This document shows positions 10,067-21,306 of a stretch of 32,702 nt of DNA, one piece after another. Each line of letters begins with the position of its first letter. Within the stretch, counting starts at the first letter, position 1. This DNA comes from Akkermansia sp. Lineage in GTDB: Bacteria > Verrucomicrobiota > Verrucomicrobiia > Verrucomicrobiales > Akkermansiaceae. A model generated the notes under the pieces. The model was not told where the DNA came from. It searched no databases and worked only from the letters and a program-made list of their open reading frames with translations. Made by a program: the position numbers and the translations under genes. The stretch covers positions 1-32,702 of the forward strand of contig JAFQGF010000004.1 of the NCBI GenBank assembly GCA_017415555.1, in the 5' to 3' direction.

Positions 10067-10094
10067 TTGCAATATGTTGGGATGGGAGTATACT
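10067..10094 (+). promoter_or_regulatory. Candidate sigma70 promoter for DUF3592-like gene
   Basis: TTGCAA (10067-10072), a 16-bp spacer and TATACT (10089-10094). Transcription would begin near 10101, giving a leader of only a few bases before the ATG at 10108. Confidence 0.4.
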
Positions 10095-10107
10095 TCCCGC
10101 AGAAACA

Positions 10108-10680
10108 ATGGGCATGGACTCTCTACACTTCTTCAACTACATTGACATTTTTGCCACATCAGCGTTGGTCATCATTGCAGTGGGCCTGACCATTGCCTCC
10201 ATCCGGGCGTTGATAAAAAAGAAGTATGGATTCGGCAGCTGGTACCGGCAGAACCCGCACCGGAAATATCATATAGGGTGGAGCATGCTGATAGCAGGAA
10301 TCTTAGCCTCCTTTCTGTGTATTTCCCGATACTCTGAAAACCTGGCACTGTATCAGGAATACGTCGGCAACGGCGTCAGAACGGAGGGCATTATCAGCCC
10401 GGCACACGAGCGCCAGACCTACGTTACCATCTGCTACCGGGACCGGCAAAATCGCCCTTACCATTTGCAGTACAAAAGGCACAGCAAATTAGACACAACA
10501 AAGCCGGTTTGTATCTGTTACAAACCGCACAATCCCCGGGATGCCTATGTCATCACATACCAGGAGTCATACTTCAAGTGCATGGTTGGCCTCATCCAGG
10601 GTGGGTGTTGGGGGCTGCTGATATTCGTTGCCCTCGTGGTACTGTGGCTGAACAGAAAAAACGGGCTCCTCTCATTATAA
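10108..10680 (+). CDS. DUF3592-like membrane protein
   Basis: A 190-residue membrane protein. Hydrophobic helices lie at about residues 15-35, 57-73 and 163-184. Between the second and third is a soluble loop that ends with VCICYKPHNPRDAYV. This resembles the V-x-Y-x-P-x-N-P-x-x-A signature of DUF3592-type domains, which sit between membrane helices in many bacterial proteins of unknown function. The ATG at 10108 follows a plausible promoter very closely; the ATG at 10114 is an alternative start. It stands alone between the palindromic element and the convergent thiC gene, so context suggests no role. Confidence 0.65.
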   Translation: MGMDSLHFFNYIDIFATSALVIIAVGLTIASIRALIKKKYGFGSWYRQNPHRKYHIGWSMLIAGILASFLCISRYSENLALYQEYVGNGVRTEGIISPAHERQTYVTICYRDRQNRPYHLQYKRHSKLDTTKPVCICYKPHNPRDAYVITYQESYFKCMVGLIQGGCWGLLIFVALVVLWLNRKNGLLSL

Positions 10681-10687
10681 AAGAATG

Positions 10688-10710
10688 GGGGCAGGACAAT
10701 CAACTGCCCC
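10688..10710. terminator. Candidate bidirectional hairpin between convergent genes
   Basis: A 7-bp perfect stem, GGGGCAG (10688-10694) with CTGCCCC (10704-10710), lies between the DUF3592-like gene and thiC, which converge. No strong T-run follows on either strand, so the call is tentative. Confidence 0.4.
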
Positions 10711-10740
10711 GCCCCATCAATTCCGCGCCTGCCCCGGCTC

Positions 10741-13349
<2,609 letters not shown>

Positions 13350-13464
13350 AGTGTTTAGAGCATAATGACAACTACTCTTACCCGCAAGCTATAACTGTGT
13401 CATGCCGATGACAATACAGCTTTTGGACTTGCGCCACCCCGGGCTTTATGGCAGGATGGTAGCC

Positions 13465-14109
13465 ATGAAACAGCTTCTTGCCAATTGCCGTTTGTACGGA
13501 ATTGTGGATATGGGCTATACGGAGCCGGAACAAATTGAAGCCCGTACCCTCGCCTTAATCCATGGCGGCGTGCGCATCATCCAGCTGAGAGCCAAAGGCG
13601 TGGAGCTCGCCCGTGTCAGACAATGGGCTGTCGCCATGCAGGCGCTTTGCAGAGAGCACCACGCCATCTTCGTGCTGAACGATTACCCCGAAATGGCTGC
13701 GGAAATCCATGCCGATGCCGTGCACGTGGGCCAGGATGGCGGCAGCCTGGCAGACGTGAGAAAGATTGTAGGCCCCGGCGTCATTGTGGGACGCTCCACC
13801 CACAGCCCGGAGCAGGCCCTGCAAGCCCGCCTGGAGGGGGCAGACTACATAGGCTTCGGCCCACTGTACCCCACCGGCACCAAACCCGGTCGCAAGTCCA
13901 TAGGGCTACAGGACATTGCTGCTACGCAAGCCCAGCTCGGGGGGATGCCCATGTTCTGCATCGGCGGCATCAACGGCACTACCCTGCCGGACGTGCTGAA
14001 AGCCGGGGCCGAACGTGTCGTCATCGTTTCCTGGCTGCTGCAGCAGGACAATATTGCAGAAAGCGCACGTGCCGTCATCCGCGAGATAGAAGAATACCAC
14101 ACAAACTGA
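13465..14109 (+). CDS. thiE: Thiamine-phosphate synthase ThiE
   Basis: Couples the hydroxymethylpyrimidine and thiazole phosphates into thiamine phosphate. From the chosen start the protein has 214 residues, the usual ThiE length, and begins MKQLLANCRLYGIVD as ThiE proteins do. Family motifs follow in order: IQLRAKG, FVLNDYPEMA, ADAVHVGQDG, VGRSTHSPEQA, DYIGFGPLYPTGTK and MFCIGGINGTT. The frame is open upstream to an ATG at 13402, which would add 21 residues without family similarity; I prefer 13465, which has AGGATGG upstream. It is divergent from thi4 and thiC, and together they supply the final steps of thiamine assembly. Confidence 0.94.
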   Translation: MKQLLANCRLYGIVDMGYTEPEQIEARTLALIHGGVRIIQLRAKGVELARVRQWAVAMQALCREHHAIFVLNDYPEMAAEIHADAVHVGQDGGSLADVRKIVGPGVIVGRSTHSPEQALQARLEGADYIGFGPLYPTGTKPGRKSIGLQDIAATQAQLGGMPMFCIGGINGTTLPDVLKAGAERVVIVSWLLQQDNIAESARAVIREIEEYHTN

Positions 14110-14204
14110 TTTCACAAGCATTTGCCCAGGAAGGAAATCCATTTGCAGGTTCTGGAACACATTCCCCATCCGCCTCTATTTTATAGACAGTAAACAAAAT
14201 CACC

Positions 14205-17200
14205 ATGCGCCTCACGCCTCGTCTTCTATCGTTGTTCCTTATCTTGAGCACTACTGGTTATAGTGCCACACAGGTGGATGTTTACAAACCCGATCACATG
14301 AAAGTATCGGGGCCACTATACTCGGAGTACAAAATGGTATTGCATGAGAATATCAGCCTTGCCTTGCCGACAGGAAGTAGTGCTCTGTACGCATCCGATA
14401 AATTTGACTTCACCTCAGCCAATACAAGCACCCCCGCCGATTTATCGTTCTACGGCGAAAATGATAAACGAGGTGAGGTGATGCACAATTGCGGTGCCAC
14501 CTTCCATCATCTGGGCGCTGTCAGCTTTATCCGCTGGATAAACACCTGGGGCGGAGATGACAAAGATACCACTGTCTCTGCCTATGGCGGTGCCATCAGC
14601 GGCGGAGACGGTGATTCTTTTCTTTTCCAGGACAATGGGGCAATCCTTTTCTCTCACATCACCTACGATAGCTCAGAGTGGGGAGCCAACCACAGCAACA
14701 TCAGCGTACACGGAGGGGCCATACACACCTACACCGCGCAGTCAGAAAGTGTCAAGTTCACAGGCAACGAAAGCGTCACCTTAGAATACATCAGCATTAT
14801 CAATGAACACGACACCAACTACTGCTACAAAAATTTAAGCGCTCTTGGCGGTGCCATTTACACCAGCAACTTGCAGATAAGCGATACTACCAACTCGGTC
14901 TCGCTGAACAACAACAGCATTCACCAAGGCGTATGCTCAGACGTGGATGGCGTGGGCAAAGGCGGCGCAGCATACATTACAAGTTCACTCGACATCTCCA
15001 ATAATATAAGCAATGTAGCGCTGGATAGCAACAGCATTCTGGTAGCCAACACGGCTGAGGGTGGCGCACTTTACCTGCAGGAAAACAGCAGCAGCAAGAT
15101 ATCTGACAACCTGCTGCATATACAATTTCAGGCGAACAAGGTCCAGGCTGCCGCCGATGCAGACTTCAATTTTGCAAATGACTCATTGTCTGCCACTTGC
15201 GAAGCAATGGGCGGTGCTGCCTACATTGCCGGAGAACTGTTCATGGAGAGAAACAGCGGCAACATCACCTTCGAATCCAACACAGCCACCGCTGATTACA
15301 GCAAAGTGCTGGAAAATGGGCGCAGCGAGGAGCACGACAATGATCCCGCCTATGCGCTGGGTGGCGCTATATTCCTGGCAAGCGGAGCACACCTGGGCAT
15401 CAACCACAACGGTACGGAAAACACCACAGGCATGGGGAATGTAACATTTTCCGGCAACGAGGTAAGCACCATCGGTACAAGTGGAGGCAGAGCGCAAGGC
15501 GGCGCCGTATTCCTCAGCACCGCCGCAGAATTAAGCATAAGCGACAACACGGGCAACGTAAACTTCACTTACAACAAAGCCACGGATGGCGGTGCTATTT
15601 ATTTCTCGGAAAACAGCACCGGCTTCATCTCAAATAACGGCAACGTCAATTTCGAAAACAACACAGCCACCTACGGTGCCGCGCTCTTTGCTGCTAGTTA
15701 TGTCATCCTTTCCCTGAACGACCATGTCGCGTTTCAAAACAACACAGCCACCGGGTACGGAGCCGGAATTTACGCTACAAGCCAAGTCTTGATAAACGGC
15801 AACGGCAGCGTGTTGTTCTCCGGCAACACCGCCCAGGAAGGAAGTGCCATTTATGCAGCAAGCGGCAGTTTGGTTGATATATACCACAACAACGGAGATG
15901 TCAAATTCACGAACAATGAACTCTCAACCGGTGACACCACAACCGGAGCCATCCAATTGTGCAGCGGTGCCACCCTCAAACTCCGAGACAACGCAGCCGT
16001 TGTTTTCGAAAGCGGGAAAAATGGAAGAGGCGTGCTTTATGGAGAATCCGGCTCCTTCGCCCACATCAGCGGCAATGAAACTGTCACCATCTGTGCCAAT
16101 GAAACGATGCAGACAAGCATCATCAAAACAGCAGGCACGGTGTACCTGCATGACAACACAAACAACATAGAGCTGAACAACAACAGCGCACTACAAGCTT
16201 CCGGCGGTGTATTCACGTTGGAAGGAAGTTCTGCCCTGCTTTCCATTTGCGGCAATAGCGGCAGCATCACCGCCACGGGGAACTATGCAACCGAGGCCGG
16301 CGGGCTTATCCATGCAGCAAGCGGCTCCCACATCCTCATCTGCGACAATGCCGATGTCACCATCACCGGCAACGACTCGCGCTCCGGTGCCGCCGCTATC
16401 GATAGCGATGGATCCATCCACATCCGCAACAATGCAGGCAGGGTCATCTTTGGCAACAACCGCGTGTATGATGAAGAAAATGGCTTTACCATGTGCAGTA
16501 TCCGCGCCGACAATGCTCAGTTTTCTGCCGCAGCAGGGCATTCTATTGAATTTCGGGATTCCATCCTCATCTCCCCTGCAAACAATGAAACACAGGCTCT
16601 TGTCTTGAATGCGGACTACACGGACAGCTCCGGCACCACGCATAAGCAAGGCGGTGATATCATCTTCACCGGTGCCGCCGCCGATACAACAAACGCGGAT
16701 TCGTCTGTTGATGCCGAGGCATCGCGACACAGCAAAATCGACGGTGCAACCACTCTCCACAACGGGCGGCTCATCGTGACTCAGCAAGCCATGTTAGAGG
16801 GTGCTTCTCTGAGCACTACCGAACACAGCGGAGCTACTGTTGTGCTGAGCCAAGGCGGTTATCTCAATCAATTAGAAGTAAACATCGCAACCGGCACTAC
16901 TCTGCAAGCAGGAGATGCCGATATTCCCCTTCTCTTGGGCACTGCACCCATGGAGGCAGAAACCCTGCAACAACTCATCGAAAACACCTCCGTGTGCGGA
17001 CGTTTCGGCGGCAGCACCCTCACCCTGCAAAGCGGCAGCACCTATACGATGTATGGTGGCATTCTTGATTTGTACGGCGGCAGCCTTAATCTCAGCACAG
17101 GTACCGATGCCATTACCCTCAGCTCCACCATAGCCCCCACTCTCATAGGGGAGGAATACGTCCTGCTTCTTTTCTCCGGAGTTAATCATTGTGAATACGA

Positions 17201-17366
17201 TGAAGATTTACGCTTTACCTACAATGGCTACGAATACGGAGCCGAACACCTCGTATACTCATCAGACGAGAGCGCTGTTTACCTCCGCAATGTCATTATC
17301 CCCGAACCGGCTACCGCCACACTCTGTTTCCTGGCGTTGGCTGCGCTGACCACCCGTCGTAGATGA
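14205..17366 (+). CDS. PEP-CTERM protein with Chlamydia-type Pmp repeats (GGAI / FxxN)
   Basis: A 1053-residue secreted protein. The signal peptide covers about residues 1-21 (cleavage near YSA-TQ). From about residue 127 to 750 it repeats two short motifs alternately. The first is GGA(I/V/L/A), about nine canonical copies such as GGAIYTS, GGALYLQ and GGAVFLS. The second is FxxN, as in FSGNTA, FENNTA and FQNNTA. This is the signature of Chlamydia polymorphic outer-membrane proteins, which fold as a right-handed beta-helix. Chlamydial Pmps end in an autotransporter barrel; here the C-terminus is a PEP-CTERM tail (PEPATAT at about 1033, hydrophobic helix, TTRRR). A second solenoid lies at about 830-1020. 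Its stop codon overlaps the start of the next gene (ATGA), so they are probably translationally coupled. An adhesin role is inferred. Confidence 0.85.
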   Translation: MRLTPRLLSLFLILSTTGYSATQVDVYKPDHMKVSGPLYSEYKMVLHENISLALPTGSSALYASDKFDFTSANTSTPADLSFYGENDKRGEVMHNCGATFHHLGAVSFIRWINTWGGDDKDTTVSAYGGAISGGDGDSFLFQDNGAILFSHITYDSSEWGANHSNISVHGGAIHTYTAQSESVKFTGNESVTLEYISIINEHDTNYCYKNLSALGGAIYTSNLQISDTTNSVSLNNNSIHQGVCSDVDGVGKGGAAYITSSLDISNNISNVALDSNSILVANTAEGGALYLQENSSSKISDNLLHIQFQANKVQAAADADFNFANDSLSATCEAMGGAAYIAGELFMERNSGNITFESNTATADYSKVLENGRSEEHDNDPAYALGGAIFLASGAHLGINHNGTENTTGMGNVTFSGNEVSTIGTSGGRAQGGAVFLSTAAELSISDNTGNVNFTYNKATDGGAIYFSENSTGFISNNGNVNFENNTATYGAALFAASYVILSLNDHVAFQNNTATGYGAGIYATSQVLINGNGSVLFSGNTAQEGSAIYAASGSLVDIYHNNGDVKFTNNELSTGDTTTGAIQLCSGATLKLRDNAAVVFESGKNGRGVLYGESGSFAHISGNETVTICANETMQTSIIKTAGTVYLHDNTNNIELNNNSALQASGGVFTLEGSSALLSICGNSGSITATGNYATEAGGLIHAASGSHILICDNADVTITGNDSRSGAAAIDSDGSIHIRNNAGRVIFGNNRVYDEENGFTMCSIRADNAQFSAAAGHSIEFRDSILISPANNETQALVLNADYTDSSGTTHKQGGDIIFTGAAADTTNADSSVDAEASRHSKIDGATTLHNGRLIVTQQAMLEGASLSTTEHSGATVVLSQGGYLNQLEVNIATGTTLQAGDADIPLLLGTAPMEAETLQQLIENTSVCGRFGGSTLTLQSGSTYTMYGGILDLYGGSLNLSTGTDAITLSSTIAPTLIGEEYVLLLFSGVNHCEYDEDLRFTYNGYEYGAEHLVYSSDESAVYLRNVIIPEPATATLCFLALAALTTRRR

Positions 17367-18556
17367 GCATGAAGCCCGCATCCCACCCCCGGCAAGGCAA
17401 GAGCATAGCAGGCACGCTGCTCCTGACACTTCTCTGGCTGCCGATACTTCTTCTGCTGCTGCCAGCGGGGTGCTGCTGTGCTCTGTCTTTGGAGCAGCTG
17501 TTCCGGGAACGAATCTACGAGGCCGACGTCAACACCGTGAACCCCGAGCTGGAGGGTAAGCTGGTCAAGTTGAAAATCACCGAGATTCAGTCCGAAGGCT
17601 CCGTGGAAGACCCACTCTTTGGTCTCCGCGGCAATTTCCTGGTCCTGAGTCGTCAAGTGTTCGATTCTGCCCTCCAGGCCGAGGGCACGCAACTCATCTG
17701 CGGGGATGATGGGGATGTCCTGCTGTCGGAGGGCATGATGGACGGCATCCGCTCCAGCCAATTCTCGCCTGCCAAAATGCGCTCGGGTGCATTCACCCTT
17801 TTGCATGCCGGTCGATTCCTCGAGCCGGAGCAAGACGCGCCGCTGCTGCCGCTTCCTCCCCGCGAGCAATGGCCGGCCGTGCTCCGGCAAAAAGGGGCTG
17901 TGCCCGAGCCCGGCGTCATCATCTGGCGCAAATCCGAGCACCCCGATGACATCTTCGCCCATGTGCGCTTTCGGGCGCTGCCCCCCGGCGTGCTCTCTTA
18001 TCCCCTGTTTGTGGTCGCCCGGCAGCACGGCAATACGCTGGATATGAGCGATAAACACGCCTGCCAGCTGCTGTGGGAAGATTTCGGGGAAACACACCAT
18101 GTCGGTCACTCGAATCCCCTAGACGGCCTGGAGCTCGCCTTCTCCCTGGTGGCGGCCGTGTTCTGCACCCCCTTGGGCTGGGTGCTGCTGGCCCTATACC
18201 TCTGGCTGCGGCGAGGCCTGATTGCAAGTGGGCGCTACTCCCGGCGCTCGGCACTGGCGGCGGCGGCGCTGCAATGCCTGTTCGTCTGCCTGTGCGGGTG
18301 GCAGGGGATGTATGGCGCCATCGTGGAGCCGCTGGCGTGGGCTTTGCCCCTGGCGCTGCTGCTGGGGCTGTGTCTGCGTGGGGCGCGGCCGCGTTTCGGC
18401 GCCCGCTGCACGGCGCTGCTGTACCTGCCGGTTATCATCCTCTTCCTCAGCGCCGCCTCGCCCGTTGGCTTCCGGTGGGAGGAACGCCTCATCCCGGCCG
18501 CATTGGCTATCCTCTGTGCCTGGGGCGCCACCCGGCTGACCCGACGCTCCGTATAG
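17363..18556 (+). CDS. TMEM43-like membrane protein, copy 1
   Basis: A 397-residue protein with one N-terminal helix (about 15-40), a large soluble loop, and several hydrophobic helices from about 255 to 390. This matches the topology of the TMEM43/LUMA family. The loop starts with VNPELEGKLVKLKI, then DPLFGL and LSRQVF, matching the family's conserved opening (an Asp/Asn-Pro, E-G-x-L-V, D-P-x-F/Y-G, then an Arg). Later GIRSSQF...SGAFTL and the FVVARQHGNTLDM segment also fit. The ATG overlaps the stop of the Pmp-repeat gene. A paralogue lies at 23231. The function of bacterial TMEM43-like proteins is not known to me. The alternative start at 17369 would drop two residues. Confidence 0.6.
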   Translation: MSMKPASHPRQGKSIAGTLLLTLLWLPILLLLLPAGCCCALSLEQLFRERIYEADVNTVNPELEGKLVKLKITEIQSEGSVEDPLFGLRGNFLVLSRQVFDSALQAEGTQLICGDDGDVLLSEGMMDGIRSSQFSPAKMRSGAFTLLHAGRFLEPEQDAPLLPLPPREQWPAVLRQKGAVPEPGVIIWRKSEHPDDIFAHVRFRALPPGVLSYPLFVVARQHGNTLDMSDKHACQLLWEDFGETHHVGHSNPLDGLELAFSLVAAVFCTPLGWVLLALYLWLRRGLIASGRYSRRSALAAAALQCLFVCLCGWQGMYGAIVEPLAWALPLALLLGLCLRGARPRFGARCTALLYLPVIILFLSAASPVGFRWEERLIPAALAILCAWGATRLTRRSV

Positions 18557-18592
18557 AGCGCCGGCTTATGTCGCCGGGGGCACGCCTACCCC

Positions 18593-20230
18593 TTAGCGGG
18601 AGATGGTGAGGTAGCCACCGCTGAGGTGCCAGGCTTGGTAATTCATGTTATTTAAGAGCGCGGTGGCAGTGTGGCCCCGCACGCCACTTTGGCAGAACAC
18701 AAGAATCTTTTGCCCATGGGGCAATTCCTGCACACGGCCTCTCAACTGAGAAAGCGGTATATTAACCGCTCCCGGGTAGGGCGCCTGCAACACTTCAGCC
18801 ACTTCTCGCACATCGAGCAAAAAACTCTCGTCGGTTATATCCTCCTTATGAGCAATGGGGTGCAGCCCCTCCAGATTATTTATAGCAGCCATGGCAAGCA
18901 GGTTGGCGGCATCCTTAGGTGAGCCTTCTTGCGGGGAATAGCACAGTTCGGCTTCTGCCAGGTCGTGCACGGTGGCGTTGCACGCTATAAGTGCTGCTAC
19001 CACATCTGTACGCCGAGCGGCTCCCGACTCTCCTATGGCCGTGTAGCCCAGTAGCTTGCCATCGCTGCGGCGGTATACCAGCCGAGCGTGAATGGGACTT
19101 GCCCCGGGGTAGTAGCCCACATGCTGGGTGTGGTGCCCGTCCACATACTCGTAGTCCGTGTCCCCGCTGCGGGTAAGTGTGTCAATATTGAGCCCGGTCA
19201 TGGAGACGGTAGTACCGAAAAGCCGCAGCACCGCGGTTCCCACCACACCCCGAAACTCAGCCGGGCGCCCGGCAATATCATCTGCCGCAACTCGTGCCTG
19301 TTTTTGAGCTACGCCGGCCATGGCTAAGCGTGTGGGCTGCCCGGTGATGCGGTTTGTTGTCTGAACGGCATCACCCACGGCCCAAATGCCCGGAGCACTG
19401 GTGCGCATGTGCTCATCCACCCAGATACCCCCGGTTTCTCCTATGCGCAGCCCGGCGTTTTGCGCCAGGGTAATCTCGGGACGCACGCCAATAGAGAGCA
19501 ATATCAAATCCACCTCTGCACTGCTCCAGGTGTCGTTATAGGCTTGCAGGCGGCCGTTCTCGCAGCGGCGGATTCCCTTGGCGATTTGGCCGCCTTCCAC
19601 CCCAATCCCATGCGCAGCCAGCAACTCCTCCACATAGGTAGACATGTGTGCATCCAGCGGGGGCAAAACATGGCTACCGCCTTCCACAATGCTGACCTCT
19701 ATCCCGGCAAGTTGCAGATTTTCCGCTACTTCCAGCCCAATGAACCCGCCCCCGATTACCAGGGCACGGCGCACCCCATGCTCTGCAATGTAGCGACGAA
19801 TGGCATTGGCATCGGGCACGGTGCGCAGCGTCATCACCCCGGGCAAGTCTATACCCGGCATGGGCGGGCGCAGTGGTGCCGCACCGGGAGAGAGCACCAG
19901 TTCATCGTACGGCATCTGCATGTTTTCGCCCGTCTCCAAATTGGTAACACCTACAGTGCGCTGCTGCGGGTCTATGGTGTACACCTCGTGCCGCAACAGC
20001 ACGTCTATGCCGTAGCGCGTACGAAAAAGCTCGGGCGAGGCCAATAATAGCGAGCTTTCTTTTTCAATGACACCGCCGATATAATAAGGTAGCCCGCAGT
20101 TGGCAAAGGAAACGTGCGCACCACGCTCGATGATAATGATTTCGCGCTCTGTGCCCAAGCGGCTCAGGCGCGCCGCAACAGTGGCGCCGCCGGCCACTCC
20201 GCCTACGATGATGGTTCTCTTCTTGCTCAT
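18593..20230 (-). CDS. CoA-disulfide reductase-type flavoprotein with C-terminal rhodanese domain
   Basis: A 545-residue NAD(P)H- and FAD-dependent enzyme of the CoADR-rhodanese type, which reduces CoA disulfide, persulfide or polysulfide. An FAD-binding GGVAGGATVAAR motif begins at residue 10. The single redox Cys45 lies in SFANCGLPYYIGG, as in CoA-disulfide reductase and NADH oxidase. The second dinucleotide fold has VIGGGFIGLEVAENL, and WAVGDAV completes the FAD site. The C-terminal rhodanese domain has the loop CQSGVRG with active Cys513. The upstream gene on the same strand is a second rhodanese, 38 bp away, so this is likely a two-gene sulfur operon under the divergent ArsR regulator. 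Confidence 0.9.
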   Translation of the reverse strand: MSKKRTIIVGGVAGGATVAARLSRLGTEREIIIIERGAHVSFANCGLPYYIGGVIEKESSLLLASPELFRTRYGIDVLLRHEVYTIDPQQRTVGVTNLETGENMQMPYDELVLSPGAAPLRPPMPGIDLPGVMTLRTVPDANAIRRYIAEHGVRRALVIGGGFIGLEVAENLQLAGIEVSIVEGGSHVLPPLDAHMSTYVEELLAAHGIGVEGGQIAKGIRRCENGRLQAYNDTWSSAEVDLILLSIGVRPEITLAQNAGLRIGETGGIWVDEHMRTSAPGIWAVGDAVQTTNRITGQPTRLAMAGVAQKQARVAADDIAGRPAEFRGVVGTAVLRLFGTTVSMTGLNIDTLTRSGDTDYEYVDGHHTQHVGYYPGASPIHARLVYRRSDGKLLGYTAIGESGAARRTDVVAALIACNATVHDLAEAELCYSPQEGSPKDAANLLAMAAINNLEGLHPIAHKEDITDESFLLDVREVAEVLQAPYPGAVNIPLSQLRGRVQELPHGQKILVFCQSGVRGHTATALLNNMNYQAWHLSGGYLTISR

Positions 20231-20268
20231 GGTTTCTTTATGGGGTTATGGGTGAAAATACGTTTATT

Positions 20269-20775
20269 TTACCGGTTCCATGGCATGCGTGCCAGCAACA
20301 GCGCCAGCCCGCAGGTTCCCGTGATTCCGGCTACCAACAGTCCTATGCTTGTGAATAAGGGTATGCCCAGCCACCAGGGGCTATGGCTCAGCCCCAGCCA
20401 CAGGCCCAACAGGTTTATGCAGCCTATAATAAGCTGCACCTGCCGCATCAGCGAGATGCCGTGCCGCCCCTCTTCTTGCTCTTGCGGCAAACCGGCTGCT
20501 ACCCACGCATTCATCCCGCCCTCCAGTACATCCGCCTCTATCCCCCTACCCTTTAATACCAGTTGCGCCTTTGCCGCGCGTACCCCGCTTTGGCATACCA
20601 ATACGAGCGCGCCACCCGTGGCTGTACTGCCGGGTATTTGACCGCCCTCAATCTCAGCCAATGGCAGATGCTCAGCCCCGGCTATATGCCCCGACCGCCA
20701 CTCGCCCCCGCTGCGTACATCAATCACCTGCACGCGCCCTGCTATTTGCTCCTGTTGTAATATTGTTGCCTTCAT
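20269..20775 (-). CDS. YgaP-like membrane rhodanese (sulfurtransferase with two-helix anchor)
   Basis: A 168-residue protein with a rhodanese domain (about 1-97, active Cys61 in VCQSGVRAAKA) joined to a two-helix membrane domain (about 113-130 and 134-162) that ends LLARMPWNR. The join ISLMRQVQLIIG and the MPWNR end match the DUF2892 membrane domain of E. coli YgaP. I start it at 20775 (MKATILQQ), where the family domain begins. The frame is open further upstream, but that would cross the promoter region and into arsR. It is the first gene of the minus-strand sulfur operon. In E. coli ygaP is paired with the ArsR-type gene ygaV, the same pairing as here. Confidence 0.88.
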   Translation of the reverse strand: MKATILQQEQIAGRVQVIDVRSGGEWRSGHIAGAEHLPLAEIEGGQIPGSTATGGALVLVCQSGVRAAKAQLVLKGRGIEADVLEGGMNAWVAAGLPQEQEEGRHGISLMRQVQLIIGCINLLGLWLGLSHSPWWLGIPLFTSIGLLVAGITGTCGLALLLARMPWNR

Positions 20776-20803
20776 GTCTATATGCGTATATTGCGATATG
20801 CAC

Positions 20804-20832
20804 AAAATACACTTGACTTTTATTCCTGTCAA
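20804..20832 (-). promoter_or_regulatory. Promoter of the rhodanese/CoA-disulfide reductase operon
   Basis: On the minus strand TTGACA (20827-20832), a 17-bp spacer, then TATTTT (20804-20809). The -35 is a perfect consensus match. The -35 lies inside the spacer of the divergent arsR promoter, so the two promoters interlock. Confidence 0.7.
20813..20832. promoter_or_regulatory. Palindromic operator, TTGAC-N10-GTCAA
   Basis: A 20-bp inverted repeat whose half-sites are the two -35 boxes of the divergent promoters. A dimeric ArsR-type repressor bound here would block both. Whether ArsR binds it is inferred from position and symmetry. Confidence 0.5.
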
Positions 20833-20841
20833 TACTAAAAT
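20813..20841 (+). promoter_or_regulatory. Promoter of arsR-type gene, likely leaderless
   Basis: TTGACT (20813-20818), 17 bp, TAAAAT (20836-20841); both boxes match consensus at five of six positions. Transcription would begin about seven bases later, at the GTG start codon (20848). The mRNA may therefore lack a leader, and no Shine-Dalgarno is seen. Confidence 0.7.
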
Positions 20842-20847
20842 GAGCGT

Positions 20848-21186
20848 GTGACGAAAAAATTGACATCTATCAAGTTCAGCCCGCAAATGACAGAAGAGGT
20901 GGCGGGGTATTTCAAAATGCTTTCCGAACCGGTGCGATTGCACATGTTGGGGTCGATATGCAGCGAAGGAGCAGCCACCATAGGCGAGCTGACCGAGCGA
21001 TTGGGGCTATGCCAAAGTGTTGTATCCCGCCACATGAAATTGATGACTGAGCACGGTGTTGTCTGTAAAAAGATTGAAAATGGGCGTACTCTGTACTACT
21101 TTGCGGATGACTGCCTGTGCAGCATTTGCGCGCCGGTGGTGGAAAAAATACGAGCACGCGCGGCAGAGCAAAGCCGCTTGCTGTGA
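20848..21186 (+). CDS. ArsR-family repressor, YgaV/SqrR-like, Cys-rich
   Basis: A 112-residue winged-helix regulator. The region EPVRLHMLGSI...IGELTERLGLCQSVVSRHMKLM is the ArsR-type recognition helix segment, followed by the wing (KIENGRTLYYF). It lacks the ELCVC metal-site motif of ArsR and SmtB. It has six Cys: 38, 55, 73, 89, 91 and 94. Cys38 in helix 2 and the C-terminal Cys cluster lie about where persulfide sensors of the SqrR/BigR type have their reactive pair, so sensing of reactive sulfur is plausible. The start is GTG, chosen because it sits at the expected transcription start. It is divergent from the YgaP-like and CoADR-rhodanese genes, its likely targets. Confidence 0.85.
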   Translation: MTKKLTSIKFSPQMTEEVAGYFKMLSEPVRLHMLGSICSEGAATIGELTERLGLCQSVVSRHMKLMTEHGVVCKKIENGRTLYYFADDCLCSICAPVVEKIRARAAEQSRLL

Positions 21187-21204
21187 GGCGCATCGAGCAG
21201 CAAA

Positions 21205-21273
21205 ATGCCCGCCGCGAGCGTCTATTTATTAGAAAATCTGCACTTTCTGCAATTTTTCGTTGCGGATTCGGTG
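21205..21273 (+). repeat. 69-bp direct repeat, copy 1 (intergenic, before ankyrin-like gene)
   Basis: Matches 23129-23197 at 66 of 69 positions. In both places the repeat ends about 33 bases before the start codon of the next gene. In copy 1 it lies between arsR and the ankyrin-like gene. Confidence 0.9.
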
Positions 21274-21306
21274 CCGGGAAGTATTATCACAGGTAGAAAG
21301 AGATAG
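21205..21306 (+). CDS. Possible 33-residue leader peptide abutting the ankyrin-like gene
   Basis: A small ORF encoded by repeat copy 1 begins MPAASVYLLENLHF and ends at TAG 21304-21306, directly against the ATG at 21307. A purine-rich stretch (GAAAGAGA) overlaps its last codons and could serve the downstream gene. The same reading in copy 2 is the C-terminus of the 22538 gene, whose stop also abuts a start codon. It may be a leader peptide used for translational coupling, or the leftover 3' end of a deleted gene. Two of the three differences between the copies change amino acids, so selection on the peptide is not evident. Confidence 0.35.
   Translation: MPAASVYLLENLHFLQFFVADSVPGSIITGRKR

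Noticed and set aside
13350..13464. TPP riboswitch between thi4 and thiE
   Set aside because: The gap is short and lacks the conserved CTGAGA and ACCTGATC-type elements. No TPP riboswitch is visible near thiC either.
20776..20943. Upstream extension of the YgaP-like protein
   Set aside because: The extra 56 codons would cover both divergent promoters and overlap arsR. Family similarity begins at the Met at 20775.
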